Of a DNA stretch of 60,320 nucleotides, positions 45,131 to 54,119 are shown one piece after another. The position numbers were made by a program, and so were the translations under genes. The notes below the pieces were generated by a model that saw only the letters and a list, made by a program, of their open reading frames with translations, was not told the DNA's origin and did no database searches. Each line of letters starts with the position of its first letter. Position 1 is the first letter of the stretch. Source of the DNA: Pseudomonadota bacterium (lineage in GTDB: Bacteria > Pseudomonadota > Gammaproteobacteria > Burkholderiales > Burkholderiaceae); assembly GCA_021783435.1 (NCBI GenBank), contig JAJXUC010000006.1, positions 1 to 60,320 of the forward strand, in the 5' to 3' direction.

Positions 45131-45495
45131 GGAGCGGATGGAACTTTCGCAGTGCCGGCATGCTTGCCCTGCAAGCTGCCGATGGCCACTTTGCGGGAGC
45201 CGGCAAACAGCTCGAAGCGCACGCCGCCGTCCGGTGTCGCCGCGTGTTGCAGCAGCAGATTTTCGCCGGCTTGCACCGGGCTCAGGAACTTTATCGTGCC
45301 GATGTGGCATGGTGCCGTGCTGACATCCCGCATGGCGTCAAGATGATGGAGCGCTGCGTCGAGCAGCAACACCCCGGGGACAATGGGGCGGCCGGGGAAA
45401 TGGCCGGCGAACACTGCATGACTGGGTGCATAGCCAGGCAGTTCGACGCTAGCCAGATGCCCGGCCGGGCCTGACGCGAATGGCTCAGCGCGCAT
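45127..45495 (-). CDS. Small hotdog-fold dehydratase (FabZ/ApeI-like)
   Basis: 122 aa. The FabZ-type motif FAGHFPGRPIVPGVLLLDAA carries the catalytic His, and HIGTIKFLSPVQAGENL is the conserved second strand region. It is likely the partner of the larger dehydratase in removing water from the hydroxyacyl-ACP. It overlaps the AMP ligase by 11 bases and the acyltransferase by four. Confidence 0.87.
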   Translation of the reverse strand: MRAEPFASGPAGHLASVELPGYAPSHAVFAGHFPGRPIVPGVLLLDAALHHLDAMRDVSTAPCHIGTIKFLSPVQAGENLLLQHAATPDGGVRFELFAGSRKVAIGSLQGKHAGTAKVPSAP

Positions 45496-46852
45496 CCGTC
45501 ACGGCCTCGCGAAGCTTGGAGGCGGGCAAGGACGCTGCCAATGCGGCCAACTCGGCGCGCGGCAGCTTGCCGGTGGCATTGCGCGGCAGCGCATCCACCA
45601 CCACCAGCGGGCGCGGCAGAAATGCCGGGTCGACGCGCTGGCGCAAGGCCGCGAGCAGGTCTTCGCGGCGCAGGTCCGGAGCGACGACAAAGGCCATCAA
45701 CCGGGTGACGTCGGAGTCGCTTCCGGGCGGCATGTAGAACGCGCCATCGTGCACGCCGGGGATGGTGCCGAGCAGGTGGTTGAGGTAGGCCAGCGAGCTG
45801 CGTCGGCCGGCGATATTGACCATGTCGGCGCTGCGTCCGAGCAGGCGAAAGTGCTGCGCGTCAAGCTGTTCGATGACATCGTTGAGTGCAATGGCATCGA
45901 GCACATGGCCGCCACGGGCCATGGTGACGCCGGCGGCATCGGTGCGCAGGATCACGCCCGGGAACAGTTCCCAGACATCGCTCTGCGCCGTGCGGCGGGT
46001 GGCGATCTGGCCGGTCTCGGTCGAGCCGTAAATCTCCAGCAGCGGAGCCCCCAGACGGGTCTCGACCTCGCGCGCCAGCTCCTGCGCCAGGGGGGCGGTG
46101 GCGCTGAGTACGGCAGCGACGGGCGGCAAGCTCACGTCCGCCGCGAGCAGGGCGCGCAGATGCACCGGTGTGGTGACGAGCAGGCGCGGCGCAGGCACGC
46201 GGGCGAGCGCCGCGGCGACGTCGGCCGGGTAGAACGGGTGCGCCGCGCCCAGCGCCACGCCACCTTGCAGCGCGAGCAACAAGGTGGACTCGAACCCGTA
46301 CATATGCTGCGGCGGCACGGTGCCCACCAGGGTGTGGCGTGGGCCGGTGTGCAGTCCGAGCCTGGCCGCACTGGCCGGGATGCTGCCGACCAGGGCGCCC
46401 CAGGTCTTGCGATGGGGGATGGGGACGCCGGTGGAGCCCGAGGTGAACACATGGGCAACCACCTGATCGGAGTCGAGCATGGGCATGGCCAGCGCGCCCT
46501 TCGGGGCGGGGGCCGTGCACGGCTCGGGGTAGGGCATGTACGGCAGATCGAAGTCGCAAGGCAGATCGCTCAGGCAGAACACATCCGGAGCGAAGTCGCG
46601 CAATTGCGTCGCGGTGTCGGGCGTGCGCGTGGACGGCAGCAGGCTGACCCTGCCACTCACCAACGCGGCGGCAAAGCCGACACCGAAGCAGTAGCGGTCG
46701 CGGCAGGTGTTGAGCACATGCTGGCGGGGCGGCATGGCGGCGGCTACTTGCCGCACGTCATGCAGGAAATCGCGCACGAGAATGGGCTTGCCCTCGCGCC
46801 AGGCGAACACGGCGTCGAGGTCGGGTGTCGAAACCAGCGGCAGATGCGTCAT
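45485..46852 (-). CDS. AMP-dependent acyl/aryl-ACP ligase of the pigment cluster
   Basis: 455-residue adenylate-forming enzyme. Its P-loop is VFTSGSTGVP, followed by LEIYGSTETGQ, LLGRSADMVNIAGRR and the catalytic-Lys motif RNATGKLPRAEL. It should adenylate the hydroxybenzoate starter from the chorismatase and load it onto the ACP, the ApeH role. The frame is open for another 230 codons upstream, but that part lies antisense-like over the membrane gene. ATG 46852 gives the right N-terminus. Confidence 0.9.
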   Translation of the reverse strand: MTHLPLVSTPDLDAVFAWREGKPILVRDFLHDVRQVAAAMPPRQHVLNTCRDRYCFGVGFAAALVSGRVSLLPSTRTPDTATQLRDFAPDVFCLSDLPCDFDLPYMPYPEPCTAPAPKGALAMPMLDSDQVVAHVFTSGSTGVPIPHRKTWGALVGSIPASAARLGLHTGPRHTLVGTVPPQHMYGFESTLLLALQGGVALGAAHPFYPADVAAALARVPAPRLLVTTPVHLRALLAADVSLPPVAAVLSATAPLAQELAREVETRLGAPLLEIYGSTETGQIATRRTAQSDVWELFPGVILRTDAAGVTMARGGHVLDAIALNDVIEQLDAQHFRLLGRSADMVNIAGRRSSLAYLNHLLGTIPGVHDGAFYMPPGSDSDVTRLMAFVVAPDLRREDLLAALRQRVDPAFLPRPLVVVDALPRNATGKLPRAELAALAASLPASKLREAVTDAR

Positions 46853-46875
46853 GTCGAAGCCCGGCCGTGCCGGCC

Positions 46876-47595
46876 TCAGCGCCGCTCGGCGGATGGCGCG
46901 GCAAAGGGCTCGGCCGCTGCGGCCTGCGTGCGTGCCGCTGCCCGCCGGGTGGTCGTCTCCACGCTGTAGCGCGCATAAGCGCGTATGGCTTCGATCGGCC
47001 CGGTGCGTTCGTGCGCTGGCAGAGCGCGCAGTCGCACCAGGTATTCGGCAACGAACAGCGCCAGCACCAGCAATGGAGACAACAGATTGGCGAACAGGGC
47101 CCATGTCGGCAGCGGTGCGGCGATGAACAAGACGAAGGAGCTCAGCGTCATGGCGGTGAAAAAAAGCGTCCAGGCCCAGGTCACGCCGCGGGTGTAGCGC
47201 GCAACCCGCGCTGAAATGCTGCCATGGGCCATTTCGGCGAAGCGGCTGACCAAGGGGGTGGAGCCGGATCGCAGCGTGCGCCCGAACATGAAGGCCAGCA
47301 AGCCCAGAGTCCCTGCATGCTGCAGCAGGTAGGCCAAGTCGTAATGCTGCAGCAAGACCGTGCGCTGGCTCCAGAGCAACCCAATGCTCGGCACTGCCAG
47401 CAGCAAGACGGGGAGGCGGTGTGGGGACTGCCAGACCATCCAGCCCAGCAGGGCCAGAAGCGGTGCGAAGGCGACGATGGCCGCCGCGACGTTGGGTTGG
47501 GAGGCGCGCGCTCCCAGATAGGCCAGCAGCGAATAGGCCGCGCACAGCATGACGACGAGGGCCCCGCGCGGGAAGCCGGAGCGTGTTGCGATCAC
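46876..47595 (-). CDS. COG4648 family integral membrane protein
   Basis: 239 aa with six to seven hydrophobic segments and a basic Ala/Arg-rich tail. The block RSGSTPLVSRFAEMAHG with RYTRGVTWAWTLFF is the recognisable COG4648 pattern found in nearly all aryl-polyene clusters. Function is unknown. It lies between ACP and AMP ligase, overlapping the ACP by four bases. Confidence 0.85.
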   Translation of the reverse strand: MIATRSGFPRGALVVMLCAAYSLLAYLGARASQPNVAAAIVAFAPLLALLGWMVWQSPHRLPVLLLAVPSIGLLWSQRTVLLQHYDLAYLLQHAGTLGLLAFMFGRTLRSGSTPLVSRFAEMAHGSISARVARYTRGVTWAWTLFFTAMTLSSFVLFIAAPLPTWALFANLLSPLLVLALFVAEYLVRLRALPAHERTGPIEAIRAYARYSVETTTRRAAARTQAAAAEPFAAPSAERR

Positions 47596-47882
47596 GGGTT
47601 TCTCAGCGCGGCCACATGATTGGCCAGGTGGCGTAAGGAACTGAAGATGCGGTGGTTGTCGGCGTCATCGGCACGCAATTGCACCCGGTATTGCTTGGAG
47701 ACGACAAGGGCGATCTCCAGGATGTCGATCGAATCCAGACCGAGACCATCGCCATAGAGCGGCGCGTCCGGGTCGATGTCAGCGGCTGCGATCTCGAGAT
47801 TGAGCGACGCAACGATGAGCCGCGCAATGTCCAGGATGAAAACGGGATCAGCAGGGGATTGGACGGTCAGTGAATCGGACAT
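47592..47882 (-). CDS. Acyl carrier protein of the pigment cluster
   Basis: 96 aa. The phosphopantetheine site is Ser51 in GLDSIDILE, in the expected four-helix context. It carries the aryl starter and the growing polyene. It is the first gene of the right arm. It is the only ACP found, whereas aryl-polyene clusters usually have two. On the minus strand the upstream 60 bases include TATGAT as a possible -10. The remaining gap to 48180 has no gene I can support. Confidence 0.92.
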   Translation of the reverse strand: MSDSLTVQSPADPVFILDIARLIVASLNLEIAAADIDPDAPLYGDGLGLDSIDILEIALVVSKQYRVQLRADDADNHRIFSSLRHLANHVAALRNP

Positions 47883-48180
47883 GAGGCTGCCAAAAGGCTG
47901 AAAAAACAGTGCAAATCATGGCGTCATCATAAAAGATCAAGCCTTGAGATCGGGCAGGCGGCATCCACTCTCCCCCATGCCGTGACCTGGCACCGACGGT
48001 CGGTTTGAAACGTCAACCCGGTGGCCGAGCAGACCCCGACCCCTTGCGCTGTCGCCATGCGCGGAGTTGGTCGAGCCGCTTCAGAGGTGATGCTGCGCCC
48101 GGTTCCCCGGCGCGGGGCAAGGCAACTCGGGGCAGCCCGGCGTGTTTTTCAGGAGGGTGCCCCGGCTTCCACGCGACGAT

Positions 48181-48507
48181 TCAATGGCCCTCGTCGTCGT
48201 CGTCACGCCTCCAGCCTCTGTGCCAACCACGGTCTGGATGCCAGGGTTGATGATAGACACCGTAGTTGACATACCCAGGGTAGTAGGTAACTGCGGGCGG
48301 CGGGGCGTAATACACCGGCGCGGGAGGGGCGTAATAGACCGGGGGCGGGGCGTAATACACGGGTGGAGCGGGGTAGAAATTGCCGAAGTTGGCAGCCACG
48401 CCTGGCCCGCCGACGCCCAACGACCAGTACACCCCGCCGGCATGAGCAGCAGGCGTCAGCGCGCTTGCTGCTCCCAGGGTCAAAGCCAAGAGTGATGTGC
48501 GAAGCAT
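48181..48507 (-). CDS. Secreted Pro/Tyr-rich small protein
   Basis: 108 aa with a signal peptide ending AAHA|GGVYWSLGVGG, then three to four PPVYYAP-type repeats and a His/Arg/Asp tail (RRDDDDEGH). No enzyme motif. It is paralogous in design to the gene 118 bases upstream (48626-48997). Such proteins in Burkholderiales are exported, low-complexity and of unknown role, perhaps surface or metal binding. Confidence 0.8.
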   Translation of the reverse strand: MLRTSLLALTLGAASALTPAAHAGGVYWSLGVGGPGVAANFGNFYPAPPVYYAPPPVYYAPPAPVYYAPPPAVTYYPGYVNYGVYHQPWHPDRGWHRGWRRDDDDEGH

Positions 48508-48625
48508 GGTGGTTCTCCGAAGAGGTTTGCCTTGTGTATGAGCTATCAACGTCGTGAAGTGGTCCTTGGAGACAGCGCGGTCCGCATAAGTCTGACAAAA
48601 CGTGACAGACCGTGGTGTCGATCCA

Positions 48626-48997
48626 TCAGTCGTTGTCATGATTCCAGCGCTGGTGCTGCCGATGCTCGTGTTTCCACCCATGCCCCTCACGGTATTCGGG
48701 GCGGGGCCCCCAGCCTGGATACCCGGTCTGCGCATAGCCATAGGGGTAGCCGTTGTAGGCCACCACGGGCGGGCGCGGCACAAACCGGTACCTCACTGGA
48801 GGTGGCGGTGGCGCATAGACGACCGGTGGGGCATACACCACAGGCGGTGGAGCGGGGTAGGCGATGGGTGGCGGCACATTGAAGACCACGGCCGGCAGGC
48901 CGACCGAAACGGACCACCACATGTCGCCCGCGTGGGCGCTTGGAGCGCCGAAAACGGCGGCAGCTGACGCCAGTCCAAGCAGGGTTTGTCGCAACAT
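48626..48997 (-). CDS. Secreted Pro/Tyr/Val-rich small protein, paralogue of the next gene
   Basis: 123 aa: signal peptide ending SAHA|GDMWWSVSVG, then PPPVVYAPPVVYAPPPPP-like repeats, then Gly/Tyr and a charged His-rich tail (GHGWKHEHRQHQRW). It shares its layout with 48181-48507 (signal, WWS/YWS core, Pro-Tyr repeats, polar tail), so the pair probably arose by tandem duplication. The 336 bases upstream (48998-49333) show no clear gene. Confidence 0.8.
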   Translation of the reverse strand: MLRQTLLGLASAAAVFGAPSAHAGDMWWSVSVGLPAVVFNVPPPIAYPAPPPVVYAPPVVYAPPPPPVRYRFVPRPPVVAYNGYPYGYAQTGYPGWGPRPEYREGHGWKHEHRQHQRWNHDND

Positions 48998-49333
48998 GAT
49001 GGATCTCCCAAGTTATAGCCTTCAACGCCGTGCCTTGAGGCTGTGCTGACAGCCACGAGCAAATTTTTTGCCTTCGCCATGGCGCAGCCCGCTGCTAGCA
49101 TGTACCGACCCGATCAAGAGGCAAAAAACCGTGGGAACTCAGAGGGATGCGTGCTTGCCCAGGTCATCCAGCATGGCTTCTGCGGTGATCCGGGCAATGT
49201 CCACCATGACCACCGACCGGGTGATGTGGCCGCTGGTCCGTGCTCGTGCCGCTGTCGGGTTGGGCGGGCCCGACGGCCATGCCTGCCTGATCGCGCGCTG
49301 CGTGGCGGCCTGGGCCTGGGGCGGGAGTCGACC

Positions 49334-50050
49334 ATGACCCCATCGCGTGCATGCAAGTACCCGGCAGCTCCGACTGGGGGCGCGCTGGCGTTGCAGACAT
49401 GGCACACCATGATGCGCCATGTCTGGTTCAAGTCCATCGGCACCACGGCGTTCACCTGGGTGTTCTTTTTGGCCTATTTTGACTTGCTCAGACATCCGCA
49501 CGGAATGGTCACGATCATGCCCATGACGGCCCTCGACCATTGGATCGGGCTAGAGCCCTGGGCCCTGCCGTTCTATTTTTCGCTGTGGTTGTACGTCAGC
49601 TTGCCTCCCGCCCTGATGGCGACGCGGCGCGAGATCACAGGCTTTGGTGCGCGCATGGCCGTCGTCTGCCTCATCGGCCTCGGCGTGTTCTATGTCTGGC
49701 CGACCCAGGTGCCTGTATTTCCCATTGACTGGGCAGAGCATCCCGGCTTTGCCATGCTGCGCGGGGTCGACGCGGCCGGTAACGCCTGTCCGTCTCTGCA
49801 TGTGGCCACGGCGGTGTTCGCCGCTTTCTGGCTGGACTGGATGGCGCCAGCGCTGGGCTTTGGCAGGCGCTTGCGTCGTATCAACGTCTTGTGGTGCATG
49901 CTGATCGTCTTCTCGACCCTGGCGACCAAGCAGCATGTCGTGGTCGACGCATTGGCGGGAGCTTTGCTTGGCGCATCCGTGGCCTGGTTCACGAGGCCGC
50001 GGGCCCCCTCGCGCTTCGCCAGAGCCATGCGGGCCGCGCCGAGTCATTGA
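49334..50050 (+). CDS. PAP2 family phosphatase, membrane-bound
   Basis: 238-residue integral membrane phosphatase of the PAP2/inositol phosphatase group. The core motifs are ACPSLHVA (motif 2) and KQHVVVDALAGALLG (motif 3 with the catalytic His and Asp). Five to six hydrophobic segments are visible. GGGAG lies eight bases before the ATG. Substrates could be phosphatidate, undecaprenyl diphosphate or another lipid phosphate. The frame is open further upstream without conserved character. Confidence 0.87.
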   Translation: MTPSRACKYPAAPTGGALALQTWHTMMRHVWFKSIGTTAFTWVFFLAYFDLLRHPHGMVTIMPMTALDHWIGLEPWALPFYFSLWLYVSLPPALMATRREITGFGARMAVVCLIGLGVFYVWPTQVPVFPIDWAEHPGFAMLRGVDAAGNACPSLHVATAVFAAFWLDWMAPALGFGRRLRRINVLWCMLIVFSTLATKQHVVVDALAGALLGASVAWFTRPRAPSRFARAMRAAPSH

Positions 50051-50235
50051 CGCCATGGCCGATCCCGATATCGATCTCATCGAGCTTGACAGCGCCCCAC
50101 CCAGAACCTGCCGCACGGCATCGACGGCACGCCATCGACAAGTCGCTCCATGTCCTTGGCGTGACAAGATTTTCGCCGTGAGGGACCCCTCGCCGCCGCG
50201 CATGACAGAAAATCACTCTTTTCACATCATTTCCC

Positions 50236-52017
50236 ATGCAACCCACGGATCTACCCAGCAGTCCCAAGGTTTCCAACTTCCTGCGCCAGATCATCGAGGC
50301 CGATCTGGCGAGCGGGCGCGATGCCGGGCGGCGCTTTGCCGGCCTGCCAGGTGACGCCCAGCAGTTGGCCGCGGCGCCGTTCGATGCCGCGCGCATCCGC
50401 ACCCGATTCCCGCCCGAGCCCAATGGTTATCTGCATATCGGCCATGCCAAGAGCATCTGCCTGAACTTCGGCCTGGCGCAAGATTTTGGCGGGGTGTGCC
50501 ACCTGCGCTTCGACGACACCAACCCGGAGAAGGAGGATGACGAATATGTCCACGCCATCCGTGACGCGGTGCGCTGGCTCGGTTTCGACTGGGTGGTCGG
50601 TGGTGTCCATCACGAGTACTTCGCCAGTGACTATTTCGAGTTCATGTGGCGCGCCGCCTGCGCCTTGATCGATGCCGGCCTGGCCTATGTCGACGAGCAG
50701 AGCGCCGACGCTATGCGCCGCAGCCGGGGCACCCTTACCGAACCCGGTGTGGCCAGCCCCTGGCGTGACCGTCCAGCCACCGAGAGCCGGCAGCGCTTCG
50801 AGGCAATGCGTGCCGGCCAGCATCCCGAAGGCAGCATGGTGCTGCGGGCGAGAATCGACATGGCTTCGCCCAACATCAACCTGCGCGATCCGGCCATCTA
50901 CCGCATCAAGTTTGCCGAGCATCACCGCACCGGCAATGCCTGGTGCATCTATCCGATGTACACCTTCGCCCACCCGATCGAAGACGCCCTGGAACGCATC
51001 ACCCACAGCATCTGCACACTTGAATTCGAAGACCAACGCCCCTTCTACGATTGGGTCCTGGGCAAACTGGCCGACCTCGGCGTGCTTGCCCGGCCGCTGC
51101 CGCACCAGCACGAGTTCGCCCGTCTCAACCTCGGCTATGTCGTCACCAGCAAACGCAAGCTGGCGCAGTTGGTGAACGAAGGCCACGTCGCCGGCTGGGA
51201 CGACCCGCGCCTGCCCACGATCGCGGGGCTGCGCCGTCGTGGCTACACCGCAGCCAGCCTGCGTTCGTTCGCCGAGCGCATCGGCGTGACCAAATCCGAT
51301 TCATGGATCGACTACGCCACGCTCGAGGGCGCGCTGCGCGAAGACCTCGATCCGCTGGCCCCACGTGCCATGGCCGTGCTCGACCCCGTCAGGCTCGTGC
51401 TCACCAACTGGAACGAACTGATGGGCGCCGGCACGCTGGACGACTGCCAGGCTCCAGTCCATCCGCATCGCCCGGAGTGGGGCGCGCGGCATTTCAAGTT
51501 CGGCCGCGAACTGTGGATCGAACGCGATGATTTTGTGCTCGATCCGCCCAAGGGCTTTTTCCGCCTGTTTCCCGGCAGCCGCGTACGCCTGAAGTATGGC
51601 CATGTGATCGAGTGCACCGGCGCCACGCTGGACGCGCAGGGCAGGGTGACCGAAGTGCAGGCCACCCTCGTTGCCGACACCAAGAGCGGTACGCCCGGCG
51701 CCGCTGCGGTGAAGGTCAAGGGCGTCATCACCTGGGTGGCCGCGGTCGATGCCTTGCCCGCCGAAGTCCGCCTGTATGAGCGCCTGTTCACCGAGGCCCA
51801 GCCAGATGCCGGTGGGCGCGATTTTCTCTCCGTGCTCAACCCCGAGAGCCTGCGTATCGCGCAGGCCTGGATCGAACCCGGCCAAGCCTCGACGCAACCG
51901 GGGCAGAGCGTGCAATTCGAACGCCACGGCTATTTCGTCGCCGACGCGAAAGACCATGCCCCTGGCCATCTGGTGTTCAACCGCACCGCCACGCTCAAGG
52001 ACGGTTGGGGCAAGTGA
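50236..52017 (+). CDS. glnS: Glutaminyl-tRNA synthetase
   Basis: Class Ic synthetase charging tRNA-Gln. HIGH is present in PEPNGYLHIGHAKS. The KMSKS loop reads VTSKRKL, a variant of the usual MSKRKL. The C-terminal two beta-barrel anticodon-binding domains follow. It has 593 aa. The residues before PPEPNGY (about 55) are an N-terminal extension. Its presence means Gln-tRNA is made directly. The 185-base gap upstream has no supported gene. Confidence 0.97.
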   Translation: MQPTDLPSSPKVSNFLRQIIEADLASGRDAGRRFAGLPGDAQQLAAAPFDAARIRTRFPPEPNGYLHIGHAKSICLNFGLAQDFGGVCHLRFDDTNPEKEDDEYVHAIRDAVRWLGFDWVVGGVHHEYFASDYFEFMWRAACALIDAGLAYVDEQSADAMRRSRGTLTEPGVASPWRDRPATESRQRFEAMRAGQHPEGSMVLRARIDMASPNINLRDPAIYRIKFAEHHRTGNAWCIYPMYTFAHPIEDALERITHSICTLEFEDQRPFYDWVLGKLADLGVLARPLPHQHEFARLNLGYVVTSKRKLAQLVNEGHVAGWDDPRLPTIAGLRRRGYTAASLRSFAERIGVTKSDSWIDYATLEGALREDLDPLAPRAMAVLDPVRLVLTNWNELMGAGTLDDCQAPVHPHRPEWGARHFKFGRELWIERDDFVLDPPKGFFRLFPGSRVRLKYGHVIECTGATLDAQGRVTEVQATLVADTKSGTPGAAAVKVKGVITWVAAVDALPAEVRLYERLFTEAQPDAGGRDFLSVLNPESLRIAQAWIEPGQASTQPGQSVQFERHGYFVADAKDHAPGHLVFNRTATLKDGWGK

Positions 52018-52024
52018 GCCGGCG

Positions 52025-52834
52025 ATGAACCGCGCGCTCACCGCCCCGGACGAGGCTGTCGCAGGTTTTCTTGCCGGCCAAGAAGCTGCGGTTGGCCAGC
52101 ATGCCGACACCGCACAGCGCTTGCGCACCTCGGGCTACGCCGTGCTGGCGGCCGCCGCATTGGAGGCGTTGTGCGGCCTGGACGCGCGAGCCTGCGACCA
52201 GGCCGCTGCCTACTGGAACGCACTGCCGCCCGACACCTATCTGAAAGACGGCGGGCACTACCGCAGCCGTCGCCACGCCAGCTACATCCACAAGCTGCAT
52301 GCAGCCGAAGGCGAGAACGCGCTGGTTCTGGCGCCGCACCGTGCTCATTACCAACCCACCACCTACAACGCCCTGCATGGCGGCATGCTGCGCTGGTATG
52401 CGCCGTTCGACGCGGAGCTGCTCGCTTCGCCCTGCCTGGCCGCGCTGCTGTCCGGGCTGGGGCGCTTGTTCGCGTCGTTGCGGCCCCAGCGCCAATGGTT
52501 TGTCGAGGCCCACCAATTCCGCATCGACACCCACGAAGGCATTGGCCGCCCCACGCCCGAGGGTGCGCATCGGGACGGGGTCGACTTCGTCGCGGTCATC
52601 CTGGTGCAGCGCCATGGCATTCGCGGGGGCGAAACCCGCGTGTTCCAGGCCGACGGACCGCACGGCGTGCGCTTCACCCTGGAGCAGCCGTGGAGTGCCC
52701 TGCTGATGGACGACAGCCGCGTGATCCACGAATCCACTCCCATCCAGCCCACGGACCCGACCCGGCCCGGCTGGCGCGACACTCTTGTGCTGACCTGGCG
52801 CGCCGGGGGTTTTTTGGAGCCTGGACAAGGGTGA
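52025..52834 (+). CDS. 2OG-Fe(II) dioxygenase family protein (PF10014 type)
   Basis: 269-residue cupin-fold oxygenase of the 2OG-Fe_Oxy_2 group that includes free L-isoleucine/methionine hydroxylases. The iron facial triad is His182-x-Asp184 (AHRDGVDF) and His235 (RVIHESTP). Arg249 or a nearby Arg in WRDTLVLTWR would hold 2-oxoglutarate. It starts eight bases after glnS, so it is probably co-transcribed. The substrate is not known; a free amino acid is plausible from the family. Confidence 0.85.
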   Translation: MNRALTAPDEAVAGFLAGQEAAVGQHADTAQRLRTSGYAVLAAAALEALCGLDARACDQAAAYWNALPPDTYLKDGGHYRSRRHASYIHKLHAAEGENALVLAPHRAHYQPTTYNALHGGMLRWYAPFDAELLASPCLAALLSGLGRLFASLRPQRQWFVEAHQFRIDTHEGIGRPTPEGAHRDGVDFVAVILVQRHGIRGGETRVFQADGPHGVRFTLEQPWSALLMDDSRVIHESTPIQPTDPTRPGWRDTLVLTWRAGGFLEPGQG

Positions 52835-52966
52835 GGGTGCCGGGGGTGGAGCCATGGCGCATCGCGTGCTGGCGGGGTATTCATGGGCACGGCTTATGCT
52901 TGCGAGTTGTTTGCAGACCTTTTGCAGCCCTTTTTCGCAAGCAGACTTTGGATCGTTGGAGACCTC

Positions 52967-53998
52967 ATGAGCACACGCATTCCCGCTACCCTGATTGCTG
53001 GTGACGGCATCGGGCCCGAGATCATGGACGCGACGCTGGCTGCGCTCGACGCACTGGAAGCGCCGTTCGACTGGGATGTGCATGTGGCCGGTCTGGCCGG
53101 AGTGCATGCCGCCGGGGACCCGCTGCCGCCCGACACCCTCGACAGCATTCGCCGCACCCGCCTGGCGCTCAAGGGCCCGCTGGAAACACCGTCTGGCGGC
53201 GGCTACCGCTCCAGCAACGTGCGACTGCGCGAGGCCTTCAAGCTTTACGCCAACATGCGCCCGACTAAGACCATGGTGCCTGGCGGACGCTTCGACGACA
53301 TCGACCTGCTGGTGTTCCGCGAGAACGTCGAAGGGCTGTACATGGGCTATGAGCATTACATCCCGATCAACGACGACCCGCACGCCGTGGCCATCGCCAC
53401 CGGGGTGAACACGCGGCAGGGGGCGCTCAACATCCTGAACTACACCTTTCAAACCGCCATCGCCCTGGGGCGCAAGAAAGTGACGGTGGTGCACAAGGCC
53501 AACATCATGAAGGCGCTCACCGGCATCTTCCTGGAAACCGCCTATCAGTTGCACGGCGAGAAGTACGCCGGGCAGATCGATCTGGACAACGTGATCGTCG
53601 ACGCCTGCTGCATGAAGCTGGTGATCAACCCCTGGCAATTCGACACCTTGGTGACGACCAACCTGTTCGGCGATATTTTGTCGGATCTGGCCGCCGGGCT
53701 GGTGGGCGGGCTGGGCATGGCGCCGGGCGCGAACATCGGCCATGACGCGGCCATCTTCGAGGCGGTGCATGGCTCGGCGCCCGATATCGCGGGCAAGGGC
53801 CTGGCCAATCCCATCGCGCTGATGCTGGCAGCGGCGCTGATGCTCGACCACGTCAAGCTCCACGACAAGGCCACGCGCCTGCGCCAGGCCATCTCCGGCA
53901 CGCTCAATGCCGACAAAGTTCGCACCGGCGACCTCGGCGGCAAGGCCCACACCAAGACCTTTACTGCAGCCATCGTCAACCGGATCAAGAACGGCTGA
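52967..53998 (+). CDS. Isocitrate/isopropylmalate-type dehydrogenase
   Basis: 343-residue NAD(P)-dependent beta-decarboxylating dehydrogenase. IAGDGIGPEI is the N-terminal start. ENVEGLYMGYEHY, NIMKALTGIFLE and TNLFGDILSDLAAGLVGGLG are substrate and metal-site motifs. Like short homo-oligomeric IDHs, it has SSNVRLREAFKLYANMRP, which favours NAD-isocitrate dehydrogenase over LeuB. TTGGAGA precedes ATG 52967. It is followed by a 38-base perfect palindrome. Confidence 0.88.
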   Translation: MSTRIPATLIAGDGIGPEIMDATLAALDALEAPFDWDVHVAGLAGVHAAGDPLPPDTLDSIRRTRLALKGPLETPSGGGYRSSNVRLREAFKLYANMRPTKTMVPGGRFDDIDLLVFRENVEGLYMGYEHYIPINDDPHAVAIATGVNTRQGALNILNYTFQTAIALGRKKVTVVHKANIMKALTGIFLETAYQLHGEKYAGQIDLDNVIVDACCMKLVINPWQFDTLVTTNLFGDILSDLAAGLVGGLGMAPGANIGHDAAIFEAVHGSAPDIAGKGLANPIALMLAAALMLDHVKLHDKATRLRQAISGTLNADKVRTGDLGGKAHTKTFTAAIVNRIKNG

Positions 53999-54016
53999 GT
54001 CCGTCTGTGCGGCATC

Positions 54017-54054
54017 CACCCCAGCCCACCCCGCTGGCGGGGTGGGCTGGGGTG
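54017..54054. terminator. 38-base perfect palindrome between convergent genes
   Basis: Left arm 54017-54034 and right arm 54037-54054 are exact reverse complements over 18 bases with TG between, an extremely stable GC hairpin. There is no T-run on either side. It may be a REP-like element serving as a bidirectional stop between the dehydrogenase and phaZ. Confidence 0.6.
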
Positions 54055-54119
54055 AGAAAGTGGTCGGTCGTTCACCCTGGCCGCTGCTCGACATCCGCCT
54101 GGTGCGAGCGACGGACTAC

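Noticed and set aside
46853..47545. AMP ligase extended 231 codons upstream in the same open frame
   Set aside because: That part overlaps the COG4648 membrane gene on the same strand in another frame and has no adenylate-forming character; the conserved start is at 46852.
49043..49333. N-terminal extension of the PAP2 protein by 97 residues
   Set aside because: The extension is Cys/Arg-rich with no signal or helix character; a good Shine-Dalgarno sits before the later ATG at 49334.
50055..50354. A small open frame (MADPDIDLIELD...) between the PAP2 gene and glnS
   Set aside because: No family resemblance, runs into glnS in another frame, and has no clear Shine-Dalgarno.
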